NCBI RefSeq assembly: GCF_900156175.1
Contig: NZ_FTMV01000010.1
Coordinates: 124,001-188,000 of the forward strand
DNA from: Janthinobacterium sp. TND4EL3
Lineage (GTDB): Bacteria > Pseudomonadota > Gammaproteobacteria > Burkholderiales > Burkholderiaceae_D
DNA: 64,000 bases
Direction of reading: 5' to 3'
A program made the translations under genes and the position numbers. Under the pieces are notes generated by a model that saw nothing but the letters and a program-made list of their open reading frames with translations, was not told where the DNA came from and searched no databases. Shown piece after piece: positions 1 through 8,072 of this stretch. Numbering within the stretch: the first letter of the stretch is position 1; each line of letters opens with the position of its first letter.

Positions 1-409
1 AGCGCTGAAATTCTACAAGGATGGCGCGCCCGTGCTGCAGCGCTATATGAGTTTCTGGCTGGCTAATTTCTTTGACCGCATGTGGGTGCTGGTGGTGGCG
101 CTCGGCGCCTTGATCTTGCCCCTGTCGCGCGTCGTGCCGCCGTTGTACGTGTGGCGCATCCGCTCGCGCGTGTACCGCTGGTACGGCCAGCTGCGCACGG
201 TCGAGCAGGCGCTGGAAGACGTGCCGCCAGAGCAGCGCGCGCACGTGTATGCGGAGCAATTGAAGCGGCTGGACCAGATCGAGGAAATGGTCAACCAGAT
301 CTCGATTCCCTTGTCGTTTGCCGATGGTTTGTACGGCTTGCGCAGCCACATCAATTTCGTGCGCAAGCGCATCTTGACCCTGATGGGCGAACACCCCGAG
401 GTAGTTTAG
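1..409 (+). CDS. TAXI-family TRAP transporter solute-binding protein, C-terminal part (5' truncated by window edge)
   Basis: The reading frame is open from base 2 to a TAG at 407-409, so only the last 135 or so residues are present. They contain one hydrophobic segment (WVLVVALGALILPLSRVVPP), then a basic stretch (WRIRSRVYRWYG) and an amphipathic, charged tail. This matches the C-terminal membrane anchor and cytoplasmic tail of a TAXI/NMT1-type solute-binding protein subgroup found in proteobacteria. The ligand-binding part lies upstream of the window, so the substrate cannot be judged. The internal GTG at 32 is not the true start, because the frame continues upstream with coherent family-like sequence (LKFYKDGAPVLQRY). 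The family call rests on recognising this tail. Confidence 0.72.
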   Translation, partial: ALKFYKDGAPVLQRYMSFWLANFFDRMWVLVVALGALILPLSRVVPPLYVWRIRSRVYRWYGQLRTVEQALEDVPPEQRAHVYAEQLKRLDQIEEMVNQISIPLSFADGLYGLRSHINFVRKRILTLMGEHPEVV

Positions 410-690
410 ACGAGGGTGACCGACAGCTTGCGCCCGAGCAGCGCGGCGGCCCGCTCCAGGGTGGAGAGCGTCACGTCGCTGCCGGGATCGAGCAGGCGGT
501 CGAGCTGCGAGCGGCTCGTCTGCAGCAGGGCCGCCATGCGCGTCTTCGACATCGCTTGTTCCTGCATCGCCTGCGTCAGTTGCCAGGCGATCACTTCCTT
601 GATGGCGCGGGTTTGCGTTTGCTCAAAGATGCCTTCCTCTTTTAAAAAGTCGTCGAGGCTGCTGCCGAGATGGGGGGCGGTGGCGTTCAT
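406..690 (-). CDS. HigA-like antitoxin, XRE-type helix-turn-helix protein
   Basis: This 94-residue protein has a helix-turn-helix around residues 45-85 (KTRMAALLQTSRSQLDRLLD), as in the HTH_37/XRE antitoxins paired with Gp49-type RelE toxins. It probably neutralises the upstream toxin and represses the operon. The ATG at 688-690 overlaps the toxin stop codon as ATGA, which fixes the start and implies translational coupling. The frame stays open well upstream, but that extension runs out of frame through the toxin gene and is not real. Its stop codon overlaps the end of the convergent TRAP gene by four bases. Confidence 0.85.
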   Translation of the reverse strand: MNATAPHLGSSLDDFLKEEGIFEQTQTRAIKEVIAWQLTQAMQEQAMSKTRMAALLQTSRSQLDRLLDPGSDVTLSTLERAAALLGRKLSVTLV

Positions 691-1037
691 GTCAGTTCCT
701 TGTAGCGTTTGCGGGCCAGCGCCAGGTCGTCTTCCGGCGTCGTCCGGGTTTTCTTGATAAAGCCGTGCAGCGCCACCAGGCAATCGCCGTGATGGCAGAT
801 CAGCACGCGCGCGATGCGCTTGCCGGGCAAGCTGCTGCGCACCTCCGACAAGCCGTGCCCCAGATGCCGGCACAGGGGCATGCCCACGGGCCAGCGCCAT
901 TGCGCATGCATCAAGTCTTGCCCGATCACATGGCGTTCCTCGATGGGGAGCGACTTGAGCCAGTCGCGCACGGGTTCGCCGCCATTGCCGTTCGCGTAGA
1001 ACAGCAGGGTAATCTGCCGCAAGCCGGAAGCATCCAT
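687..1037 (-). CDS. HigB/RelE-like toxin, phage Gp49-like family
   Basis: This 116-residue protein resembles the Gp49/HigB branch of RelE-type mRNA interferases. It begins with a short beta segment (ITLLFYANGNGGEPV), then a helix ending LPIEERHVIGQDL, a central LSEVRSSLPGKRIARVL strand pair and a C-terminal helix rich in Lys and Arg (FIKKTRTTPEDDLALARKR). Known members cleave mRNA on the ribosome. It is first in a two-gene operon with the antitoxin second, the order typical of hig loci. A GAGGTG Shine-Dalgarno sequence lies about five bases before the ATG. Toxicity is inferred from the family and pairing. Confidence 0.82.
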   Translation of the reverse strand: MDASGLRQITLLFYANGNGGEPVRDWLKSLPIEERHVIGQDLMHAQWRWPVGMPLCRHLGHGLSEVRSSLPGKRIARVLICHHGDCLVALHGFIKKTRTTPEDDLALARKRYKELT

Positions 1038-1052
1038 GACGCACCTCTACGT

Positions 1053-1070
1053 TGTACTATATAAGGTACA
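1053..1070 (-). promoter_or_regulatory. Candidate toxin-antitoxin operator overlapping the promoter
   Basis: TGTACTATATAAGGTACA has TGTAC/GTACA arms around an AT core and lies 16 bases before the toxin ATG. Read on the minus strand, the core supplies a TATAGT-like -10 element. The antitoxin could therefore bind here and block its own promoter, as in other hig systems. The assignment is inference. Confidence 0.45.
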
Positions 1071-1134
1071 TTATTTCAAGGAGAATCGGCGCCGCAGTTG
1101 AAAAATCGGGCGCGCATGGATGGTTGTAGCCGAT

Positions 1135-1157
1135 GGCGGGCCATCGCGTGGCCCGCC
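1135..1157. other. Perfect 9-bp inverted repeat downstream of the rhodanese gene
   Basis: GGCGGGCCA and its exact complement TGGCCCGCC flank a five-base loop, about 37 bases past the rhodanese stop codon. No T-run follows on either strand. It may help end or stabilise the rhodanese transcript, but it is not a classical intrinsic terminator. Confidence 0.4.
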
Positions 1158-1193
1158 AGATCAAACACGGTTCAGATAGTCAAGCGGCCAGCG

Positions 1194-1655
1194 TCAGGCG
1201 CCCAGCCACGGCAAGCCTGCCTTGCACCAGCCGCCGATCTGCTTGCGGTGGCCGTCGGCGTCCTTGTCGCCTTCAAACCCTTCGAGGATGTCGAAGCAGT
1301 TCATGTAGCCGTGCTCGGTTGCCAGCTTGGCGGCATGGCGCGAGCGCACGCCGGAGCGGCACAGGAACAGCAGCACCTCGTCCTTGCCGGCCTGGGCGGC
1401 CAGTTGCGCAAGGAAATCGGGATTCGGCACGCCGCCCGGGTAGGTGGCCCACTGTACCGCGCCATGCTGGGTATCGGCGATGTCGACGCGGCCGACCCAG
1501 TCGCGCTCGGCATTCGTGCGCACGTCGATGAGCTTGGCGGCTGCGTCCAGCTGCAGCAGCTCGTACGCTTCCTGCGGCGTGACGGCGCCGGCATACGGCG
1601 TGCCTTCATTGGCCCGGCTGCGGGCGGTGGTCAGGATGTCGGCGGCGGTGGTCAT
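1194..1655 (-). CDS. Rhodanese-like sulfurtransferase domain protein
   Basis: This 153-residue protein has a single rhodanese domain. The active-site loop CRSGVRS (Cys at about residue 99) follows the strand DEVLLFL, and KLIDVRTNAERDWVGR is the usual N-terminal strand-loop. Single-domain rhodaneses accept a sulfane sulfur as a cysteine persulfide and pass it to an acceptor; the acceptor here is unknown. It is cytoplasmic, with no signal peptide. The chosen ATG has GAGGA six bases upstream; the frame extends further upstream without coding character. It stands alone and is divergent from glnA, so its promoter shares a spacer with the glnA control region. Confidence 0.88.
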   Translation of the reverse strand: MTTAADILTTARSRANEGTPYAGAVTPQEAYELLQLDAAAKLIDVRTNAERDWVGRVDIADTQHGAVQWATYPGGVPNPDFLAQLAAQAGKDEVLLFLCRSGVRSRHAAKLATEHGYMNCFDILEGFEGDKDADGHRKQIGGWCKAGLPWLGA

Positions 1656-1780
1656 GGCGTCCTCGATGAAAGTGGGATGGTGTGTACGATTATAGTGCGC
1701 CGTCCGCGCCCCGCAAACGGGAATGCATGGCGCCCGGTCAATGCACCACAACGAGGCATTTTTCAGAAAACGACATAAAA

Positions 1781-1797
1781 TGCACGATAATGGTGCG
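1781..1797 (+). promoter_or_regulatory. NtrC binding site, distal, upstream of glnA
   Basis: TGCACGATAATGGTGCG matches the NtrC consensus GCAC-N5-TGGTGC exactly. Its centre lies about 160 bp upstream of the predicted sigma-54 start site. It pairs with a second site centred 29 bp downstream, close to three helical turns, the arrangement known for enteric glnA enhancers. Confidence 0.75.
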
Positions 1798-1809
1798 TTA
1801 TTTGTTTTC

Positions 1810-1826
1810 TGCACTTGCATAGTGCA
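1810..1826 (+). promoter_or_regulatory. NtrC binding site, proximal, upstream of glnA
   Basis: TGCACTTGCATAGTGCA is a near-perfect palindrome and differs from GCAC-N5-TGGTGC at one position. Together with the distal site it forms a probable enhancer for phosphorylated NtrC oligomers acting on the sigma-54 promoter about 130 bp away. Confidence 0.7.
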
Positions 1827-1925
1827 TTCTTGATTTGACGCAAACCCTGCCTGGACACCACGGGCGGGAAAACTTTCATTGGGATAGCCGGGTTTTGCCC
1901 CTGGCGGCCAAGTCTGTTCTGGAGC

Positions 1926-1941
1926 TGGCATGGAATCTGCT
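1926..1941 (+). promoter_or_regulatory. Sigma-54 (RpoN) promoter of glnA
   Basis: TGGCATGGAATCTGCT fits the -24/-12 consensus: GG at 1927-1928 and GC at 1939-1940 are separated by exactly ten bases. Transcription should start near 1951, giving a leader of about 90 bases before glnA. With the two NtrC sites upstream, the region 1656-2040 is fully explained as a nitrogen-controlled enhancer and promoter. Confidence 0.75.
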
Positions 1942-2040
1942 ATGATCCTTATGAGTTTTGGTGGCACGCAATGTTTGCTTCGCTTCATCAGCCCAGACGC
2001 ACTAAGGTCGGCTCACCCCACATTCATTTAGGAGATACGC

Positions 2041-3456
2041 ATGGCAATGACAGCCGCAGAAGTCTTGAAGATGGTAGAAGAAAACGAAGTCAAATTCGTT
2101 GATTTCCGCTTTGCCGATACCCGTGGTAAAGAGCAGCACGTGACGGTTCCCGTGTCGCACTTCGACATGGACAAATTCGAGTCGGGCCATGCCTTTGACG
2201 GTTCTTCGATCGCTGGCTGGAAAGGTATCGAAGCGTCCGACATGATCCTGCTGCCGGATCCAAACACGGCCAATATCGACCCGTTCATGGAAGAAACGAC
2301 GCTGTTCATGCAGTGCGACGTGATCGAACCGTCGGACGGCAAGGGCTACGACCGCGACCCGCGCTCGATCGCGAAACGCGCCGAAGCCTACCTGAAATCG
2401 TCGGGCATGGGCGACACCGCCTACTTCGGCCCTGAGCCGGAATTCTTCATCTTCGACAGCGTGCGCTGGAAGATCGACATGTCGGGCTGCTTCGTCAAGA
2501 TCGGTTCGGACGAAGGTTCGTGGTCGACCGGCAAGGACATCGAAGGCGGCAACAGCGGCCACCGTCCTACCGTCAAGGGCGGCTACTTCCCCGTGCCGCC
2601 AGTGGACAGCTTCCAGGACATGCGTTCGGAAATGTGCCTGATCCTGGAATCGCTGGGCATCCCGGTTGAGGTACATCATCACGAAGTCGCTGGCGCCGGC
2701 CAGAATGAAATCGGCACCAAGTTCTCGACCCTGGTCGAGCGCGCCGACTGGACGCAAAACATGAAGTACGTGATCTGGAACGTGGCGCACAGCTATGGCA
2801 AGACCGCCACCTTCATGCCGAAACCTATCGTTGGCGACAACGGTTCGGGCATGCACGTGCATCAATCCGTATGGAAAGATGGCAAAAACCTGTTCGCCGG
2901 CGACGGCTATGCCGGCCTGTCCGATTTCGCCCTGTACTACATCGGCGGCATCATCAAGCACGCCAAGGCACTGAACGCGATCACCAACCCGGGCACCAAC
3001 TCGTACAAGCGCCTGGTACCAGGCTACGAAGCGCCGGTGAAACTGGCGTACTCGGCGAAAAACCGTTCCGCCTCGATCCGCATCCCGCACGTGGCCAATC
3101 CAAAAGGCCGCCGCGTGGAAGCGCGCTTCCCGGACCCGCTGGCCAACCCGTACCTGTGCTTTGCCGCACTGCTGATGGCCGGCCTGGACGGCGTTGCCAA
3201 CAAGATCCATCCGGGCGAAGCCGCCTCGAAAGATCTGTACCATCTGCCGCCGGAAGAAGACGCACTGATCCCGACCGTGTGCGCTTCGCTGGAAGAAGCA
3301 CTCGATGCCCTGGACAAGGACCGCGAGTTCCTGACCCGTGGCGGCGTGTTCAGCGATTCCATGATCGATGCTTACCTGGAACTGAAAATGCAGGACGTGC
3401 AGCGCATGCGCATGACCACGCATCCTGCCGAGTTCGACATGTACTACTCGCTGTAA
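2041..3456 (+). CDS. glnA: Glutamine synthetase, type I
   Basis: The enzyme makes glutamine from glutamate, ammonia and ATP in the cytoplasm. The 471 residues are the normal length for a dodecameric GSI-beta subunit. Visible signatures are FDGSSIAGW (residues 53-61), the ATP-binding [16 protein letters not shown] and the C-terminal DLYHLPPEE. Tyr400 in that last motif corresponds to the tyrosine that GlnE adenylylates in E. coli; glnE lies 25 kb away in this window. AGGAG stands seven bases before the ATG. The two NtrC sites and the sigma-54 promoter upstream indicate induction under nitrogen limitation by the NtrB/NtrC pair encoded just downstream. Confidence 0.98.
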   Translation: MAMTAAEVLKMVEENEVKFVDFRFADTRGKEQHVTVPVSHFDMDKFESGHAFDGSSIAGWKGIEASDMILLPDPNTANIDPFMEETTLFMQCDVIEPSDGKGYDRDPRSIAKRAEAYLKSSGMGDTAYFGPEPEFFIFDSVRWKIDMSGCFVKIGSDEGSWSTGKDIEGGNSGHRPTVKGGYFPVPPVDSFQDMRSEMCLILESLGIPVEVHHHEVAGAGQNEIGTKFSTLVERADWTQNMKYVIWNVAHSYGKTATFMPKPIVGDNGSGMHVHQSVWKDGKNLFAGDGYAGLSDFALYYIGGIIKHAKALNAITNPGTNSYKRLVPGYEAPVKLAYSAKNRSASIRIPHVANPKGRRVEARFPDPLANPYLCFAALLMAGLDGVANKIHPGEAASKDLYHLPPEEDALIPTVCASLEEALDALDKDREFLTRGGVFSDSMIDAYLELKMQDVQRMRMTTHPAEFDMYYSL

Positions 3457-3491
3457 TGGCGCCATGCCGGCAATGTGCCGGTAGGGAATAG

Positions 3492-3530
3492 AAACGCGGG
3501 TGAGGCGATCGGTCTTGCCCGCGTTTTTTT
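3492..3530 (+). terminator. Rho-independent terminator after glnA
   Basis: AAACGCGGG pairs with CCCGCGTTT across a 17-base loop and is followed by a run of T. A smaller hairpin (CCGGCA/TGCCGG, 3467-3481) precedes it. This would separate the glnA transcript from the DUF4124-ntrBC genes. Confidence 0.85.
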
Positions 3531-3612
3531 ATGCTTTGCGCCAATGCGGCGCCAGTGCGGTGTTGTATAGTCGGCCCAGGATCGATGCGGCAAGAGCCGA
3601 CAGGAGTGAAGA

Positions 3613-4122
3613 TTGACCAAGCATTACAGAATGGCGCTGATGGCAGCGTTGCTGGGCGCGGCGGCACAGGCGCACGGGCAGTTGTATGTGTGCGCCGATG
3701 CGCAGGGACACAAGACGTACACGGACAAGCGGGCCGGCGCCGGCTGCAAGCTGCTCGACTTGCCCGGCGCGATGACGGAGCCGCCCCGCAAGACGGCGCC
3801 GCTGGCCGGCGCCCCCGCGCGGCCAGCGCTGCAGGCGGTGGGCACGCCGGCTCCGGCCGCCGGCGCGTTTCCCAGGGTCGATGGCGCCGAGCAGCGCGCG
3901 CGCGACCTGGATCGGCGCCAGATCCTGCAGGACGAATTGCGCAGCGAAGAGCAGAAATTGGCTGCCCAGCGCATGGAGTTTAACGGCGGGCAACCTGAGC
4001 GCCAGGGTAATGAGCGTAACTATGCGAAATATCAGGAACGGGTGGCGCAGTTGAAGGACAACATCAGCCGCACGCAGCAAAATATAGACGCCCTGAAACG
4101 CGAGATCGCGAATATTCGGTAA
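3613..4122 (+). CDS. DUF4124-type exported protein with C-terminal coiled coil
   Basis: The 169-residue product starts with a signal peptide (MALMAALLGAAAQAHGQ). Then comes a short DUF4124-like domain (LYVCADAQGHKTYTDKRAGAGCK, given here in parts: LYVCADAQGHK and a second Cys at GCK). A Pro/Ala-rich linker and a long charged helix that probably forms a coiled coil (residues about 95-165) follow. The function of DUF4124 proteins is unknown. I chose the TTG at 3613 because AGGAG lies seven bases before it; an ATG at 3631 is the alternative. It ends six bases before ntrB, so the two are probably co-transcribed. Confidence 0.72.
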   Translation: MTKHYRMALMAALLGAAAQAHGQLYVCADAQGHKTYTDKRAGAGCKLLDLPGAMTEPPRKTAPLAGAPARPALQAVGTPAPAAGAFPRVDGAEQRARDLDRRQILQDELRSEEQKLAAQRMEFNGGQPERQGNERNYAKYQERVAQLKDNISRTQQNIDALKREIANIR

Positions 4123-4127
4123 AGCAC

Positions 4128-5216
4128 ATGACACTAGACAACCATTCCAGCCGTCCCGCCCACCTGGCCGGCCTTGATCTGCTCGCTTCAGCCGTCATTC
4201 TGCTCGACGGCGACGGCCGCATCAGCTATGCCAACGCGGCGGCGGAAAACCTGCTGGAAAGCTCGCTCAAAGCCCTGTCGCGGCAAAAGCTGACGGCGCT
4301 GTTTTTGAATCCCGACGAGCTGGCGGGCATTTGCGCGCAGGCGCTCGAACATAAATTTTCCGATTTGCGCCAGGACCTGAGCCTGGAACGCCTGGGGCGC
4401 GAGCCGCTGCGCGTGCACAGCATCGTCAGCGCCCTCGACGCGCCGCGTGACGGCGTGCTGATCGAGCTGCGCGAAAACGTGCAGCAATTAAAACTCGACC
4501 GCGAGGAGCGCATTCTCGACCAGAGCCAGGTCAACAAGGAACTGATCCGCAACCTGGCGCATGAAATCAAGAACCCGCTGGGCGGCATCCGCGGCGCGGC
4601 CCAGTTGCTGGAACTGGAATTGCCGGCCCTGCACCTGAGCGAGCTGCGCGAATACACGCAAGTCATCATCAAGGAAGCGGACCGCCTGCAAACGCTGGTC
4701 GACCGCCTGCTGGCGCCGCACCGCCGGCCGCACATCGTGGGCGACGTGAATATCCATGAAGTGTGCGAACGGGTGCGCAGCCTGATCCTGGCCGAATTTC
4801 CCAGTGGACTGACCATTTCGCGCGATTACGACGCCTCGATTCCCGAGTTCCGCGGCGACAAGGAACAATTGATACAGACGGTGCTCAATATCGCGCACAA
4901 CGCGGCGCAGGCGCTGGCCGAGCGCATCGAGGCGGGCGATGCGGAGCTGATTTTCAAGACGCGCGTGGCGCGCCAGGTGACCCTGGCCAAGGTCCGTTAC
5001 AACCTGGCATTAGACTTGCATATCATTGACAATGGACCGGGCATCGCACCCCAGATCCGCGACCGGATTTTCTACCCGCTGGTGTCGGGCAGGGAAGGCG
5101 GCAGCGGGCTGGGACTGACCTTGGCGCAAACCTTCGTGCAACAGCACCTGGGCGTGATCGAGTGCGAAAGCCGGCCTGGATACACCGATTTCAGGATCGT
5201 TCTCCCCTTGCCATAA
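4128..5216 (+). CDS. glnL: Nitrogen regulation sensor kinase NtrB (GlnL)
   Basis: This cytoplasmic histidine kinase/phosphatase phosphorylates NtrC when nitrogen is scarce and is controlled by PII protein in known systems. An N-terminal PAS domain (residues 12-115) is followed by the dimerisation helix with the phospho-acceptor His145 in NLAHEIKNPLGG. The ATPase domain has an N-box (NIAHNAAQAL), DNGPGI and GGSGLGLT. The 362 residues are the usual NtrB length, and there are no membrane segments. It lies between the DUF4124 gene (six bases upstream) and ntrC (48 bases downstream), the conserved ntrBC order. Confidence 0.97.
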   Translation: MTLDNHSSRPAHLAGLDLLASAVILLDGDGRISYANAAAENLLESSLKALSRQKLTALFLNPDELAGICAQALEHKFSDLRQDLSLERLGREPLRVHSIVSALDAPRDGVLIELRENVQQLKLDREERILDQSQVNKELIRNLAHEIKNPLGGIRGAAQLLELELPALHLSELREYTQVIIKEADRLQTLVDRLLAPHRRPHIVGDVNIHEVCERVRSLILAEFPSGLTISRDYDASIPEFRGDKEQLIQTVLNIAHNAAQALAERIEAGDAELIFKTRVARQVTLAKVRYNLALDLHIIDNGPGIAPQIRDRIFYPLVSGREGGSGLGLTLAQTFVQQHLGVIECESRPGYTDFRIVLPLP

Positions 5217-5264
5217 GCGAGGCAGTATCCCACCCATGAAATCCATTGCGGGACGCACACACTA

Positions 5265-6755
5265 ATGAAGCCAATCTGGATAGTTGACGACGACGAATCA
5301 ATCCGCTGGGTGCTGGAAAAAGCCCTGGCGCGGGAAAATCTCGCCACCAAGAGTTTTGCCAATGCGCGCGACGCCATCGCCGCACTGGAATTTGACACGC
5401 CGCAAGTGCTCGTGTCCGATATCCGCATGCCGGGCGCATCCGGCCTGGAATTGTTGCAGACGGTCAAGTCGCGCTTTCCCGGCTTGCCGGTCATCATTAT
5501 TACGGCCTTTTCCGACCTCGATTCGGCCGTCGCGGCCTTCCAGGGCGGCGCCTTCGAATACCTGGCCAAGCCGTTTGATATCGACAAGGCCGTCGAGCTG
5601 ATCCGTCGCGCGCTGGAAGAGAGCCTGCGCGAGACGAGCGTCGAGTCGGGCCCGTCGGAAACGCCGGAAATCCTCGGCCAGGCGCCGGCCATGCAGGAAG
5701 TCTTCCGCGCCATCGGCCGGCTGTCGCAATCGAACGTGACGGTACTCATCACGGGTGAATCCGGTTCCGGCAAGGAACTCGTGGCGCGCGCGCTGCACAA
5801 GCACAGCCCGCGTGCGGCGCAGCCTTTCATTGCCCTGAACACGGCGGCGATCCCGAAAGATTTGCTGGAATCGGAACTGTTCGGCCACGAGCGGGGCGCG
5901 TTTACGGGCGCGCAGACGACGCGCCGGGGCCGCTTCGAGCAGGCCGAGAACGGCACCCTGTTCCTCGATGAAATCGGCGACATGCCGTTCGACCTGCAGA
6001 CGCGCTTGCTGCGCGTGCTGTCCGACGGGCATTTTTACCGCGTCGGCGGCCACCAGCCCATGAAGGCGAACGTGCGCGTCATTACGGCCACGCACCAGAA
6101 CCTGGAGCAGCGCGTGCGCGACGGCCTGTTCCGCGAAGACTTGTATCACCGCCTGAACGTGATCCGTTTGCGCCTGCCCAGTTTGCGGGAGCGGCGCGAG
6201 GATATCCCCATCCTGGTGCGCCACTTCCTGGTGCAAAGCGCGCGCCAGCTGGGCGTGGAAGCGAAGCGCATGAGCGAACCGACGATGCAATTTCTCAGCA
6301 ACCTCGATTTGCCCGGGAACGTGCGCCAGCTGGAAAACCTGTGCAACTGGATCACCGTCATGGCGCCGGGCCAGACGGTGGAAATCAAGGATTTGCCGCT
6401 GGAATTGACGCAGGGGCAGGGCGATGGCGCGGCCACGGCGGTGTCCGCTGACGTGGCGCCAGCGAATGTTGCTCACCCGCATGGCGGCCAGGTCTTCGAG
6501 GCGGCCGCGCCCGTCAACGGCGCGCCGCCGGGCTGGATCGGCCTGCTGGAGCTGCAGGCGGCCGGCATGCTGGGCGCGGGGCAGCAGGAAGTCATGGCCG
6601 TGCTGGGTCGGCAATTCGAGTCGGCCCTGATCAAGACGGCGCTCAAGCATACGCATGGGCGCAAGAACGACGCGGCCGTGCGCCTGGGCATAGGCCGCAA
6701 CACGATCACGCGCAAGATTTCCGAACTGGGCATCGACGGCGCCAAGGACGACTGA
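5265..6755 (+). CDS. glnG: Nitrogen regulation response regulator NtrC (GlnG), sigma-54 activator
   Basis: The 496-residue protein has the three NtrC domains. The receiver has Asp52 as phosphorylation site (SDIRMPG) and Lys102. The AAA+ domain has Walker A GESGSGKE at 164-171 and the sigma-54 contact loop GAFTGA at 211-216. A Fis-type helix-turn-helix closes the protein (AAVRLGIGRNTITRKISELG). The linker before the DNA-binding domain is longer and more Ala/Pro-rich than in enteric NtrC. Its likely targets in this window are the two NtrC sites before glnA. A separate promoter for ntrC is not obvious. Confidence 0.97.
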   Translation: MKPIWIVDDDESIRWVLEKALARENLATKSFANARDAIAALEFDTPQVLVSDIRMPGASGLELLQTVKSRFPGLPVIIITAFSDLDSAVAAFQGGAFEYLAKPFDIDKAVELIRRALEESLRETSVESGPSETPEILGQAPAMQEVFRAIGRLSQSNVTVLITGESGSGKELVARALHKHSPRAAQPFIALNTAAIPKDLLESELFGHERGAFTGAQTTRRGRFEQAENGTLFLDEIGDMPFDLQTRLLRVLSDGHFYRVGGHQPMKANVRVITATHQNLEQRVRDGLFREDLYHRLNVIRLRLPSLRERREDIPILVRHFLVQSARQLGVEAKRMSEPTMQFLSNLDLPGNVRQLENLCNWITVMAPGQTVEIKDLPLELTQGQGDGAATAVSADVAPANVAHPHGGQVFEAAAPVNGAPPGWIGLLELQAAGMLGAGQQEVMAVLGRQFESALIKTALKHTHGRKNDAAVRLGIGRNTITRKISELGIDGAKDD

Positions 6756-6836
6756 CACAGCGTCCGGCGTCGGCGCGGCGTCAGTTGTACGCGACAAAGC
6801 ACAATGAAGGCAGGCAATCAGGTAAGCTGGCGCTTG

Positions 6837-6858
6837 CCGGATGGTTTCGTCCGGTTTT
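6837..6858 (+). terminator. Weak intrinsic terminator after ntrC
   Basis: CCGGAT and GTCCGG form a short stem (five pairs plus a wobble pair) around a six-base loop, followed by four T. It ends 20 bases before the CorA start codon, so read-through into corA is possible. Confidence 0.45.
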
Positions 6859-6878
6859 AACTTTCATTGTGGAATTGT

Positions 6879-7844
6879 ATGCTGATTAACTGCGTGGCCT
6901 ACCAGGATGGCAAAAAACTGGCCGACTTGCCGATTGACGATATCAGCGACTACGTGGAGCGGCCCGACTGCTTCGTCTGGGTCGCCCTGCTCGACGCCAC
7001 GCCGGATGAGCTGAAACAGATGCAGCACGAGTTTTGCCTGCACGAACTGGCGGTCGAGGATGCGCAGCGCGGTCACCAGCGCCCGAAGATCGAGGAATAT
7101 GGCGATTCCCTGTTTGCCGTCGTCAAAACCGTGGAAATGGTCGAGAACGATCTGGTGCTGGGCGAAGTCGACATTTTCGTTGGCGCCAATTACGTGCTCT
7201 CGTCGCGCAGCAACAGTTCGCAAGGTTTCCTCGGTGTCCGCGCGCGCGCCGAGCGCGAACCGCACCTGCTGCGCCAGGGTTCCGCCTTCGTCCTGTATGC
7301 ATTGATGGACGCCGTGGTCGACCGTTACTTTCCCGTGCTCGACGCCCTGGAGTCGGAGCTGGAACTGATCGAGGACCGCATCTTCGACCGCGGCACCGAG
7401 CGCGACAATATCGAACGCCTGTACCAGCTCAAGCGCAAGGTCATGGTCTTGCGCCACGTGGTGGCGCCCCTGATGGAAGCGGTGGGCAAGTTGCACGGCG
7501 GGCGGGTGCCGCCCCTGTGCCACGATACCCAGGAGTATTTCCGCGACGTGCACGACCATCTGGCGCGCATCAACGGCACGCTCGACACCATCCGCGACAC
7601 CATCAGCACGGCCATCCAGGTGAATCTGTCGATGGTGGCCATCGATGAGAGCGAAGTGAACAAGCAGCTGGCGGCCTGGGCGGCTATTTTCGCCGTCTTC
7701 ACGGCGTTTGCCGGCGTATGGGGCATGAACTTCAAGTTCATGCCGGAACTGGACTGGCAATATGGCTATCCCGTGGCCGTGGGACTGATGAGCTGTGTCT
7801 GCGGTTACATGTATTACCTGTTCAAGCGTTCCGGCTGGCTATAA
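6879..7844 (+). CDS. corA: CorA-family magnesium/cobalt transport protein
   Basis: CorA proteins are pentameric inner-membrane channels for Mg2+ and Co2+. This 321-residue protein has the large cytoplasmic N-terminal domain and the two C-terminal membrane helices. The selectivity motif GMN is at 282-284 (GVWGMNFKFMPEL), after the pore helix WAAIFAVFTAFAG. The last helix is VAVGLMSCVCGYMYYLF with a basic tail. I chose the ATG at 6879; a TTG four codons earlier is possible. No Shine-Dalgarno sequence is clear. It follows ntrC by 123 bases behind a weak terminator, so its regulation is unclear. Confidence 0.93.
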   Translation: MLINCVAYQDGKKLADLPIDDISDYVERPDCFVWVALLDATPDELKQMQHEFCLHELAVEDAQRGHQRPKIEEYGDSLFAVVKTVEMVENDLVLGEVDIFVGANYVLSSRSNSSQGFLGVRARAEREPHLLRQGSAFVLYALMDAVVDRYFPVLDALESELELIEDRIFDRGTERDNIERLYQLKRKVMVLRHVVAPLMEAVGKLHGGRVPPLCHDTQEYFRDVHDHLARINGTLDTIRDTISTAIQVNLSMVAIDESEVNKQLAAWAAIFAVFTAFAGVWGMNFKFMPELDWQYGYPVAVGLMSCVCGYMYYLFKRSGWL

Positions 7845-7879
7845 AAATTGGCTATGTCACCGTCAGGTGTGGGAATGTC

Positions 7880-7945
7880 AGACAGCCGGGGCGAAGCAAG
7901 ATTCCTGGTAATCCCCTGCTTAACGGAGACAGAGCCTAAAAATTT
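7880..7945 (+). other. Possible structured RNA between corA and the GAF kinase gene
   Basis: A nested hairpin can form: GTC/GAC and CCG/CGG outer pairs enclose AAGCA/TGCTT and an inner GATT/AATC stem with loop CCTGGT. There is no T-run, so it is not a clear terminator. I do not recognise a known riboswitch class. It may be the 3' end of corA mRNA or part of the kinase leader. Confidence 0.25.
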
Positions 7946-8072
7946 GCGCAGTTCTGTATTATTAAGCAATAGCCGGGGGTACAATCGCGGCAAGTCCGTT
8001 GACTCGGGCCCTTGCTGAGGATCGCCGCGCCGGCAGCCGTGCCTGCGCTTTCCGTGCTGCGCAGGAGCATTC

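Noticed and set aside
1961-1976. TGGCACG followed by TTTGCTT as a sigma-54 promoter of glnA
   Set aside because: The GG and GC are 12 bases apart instead of 10; the element at 1926-1941 has the exact spacing.
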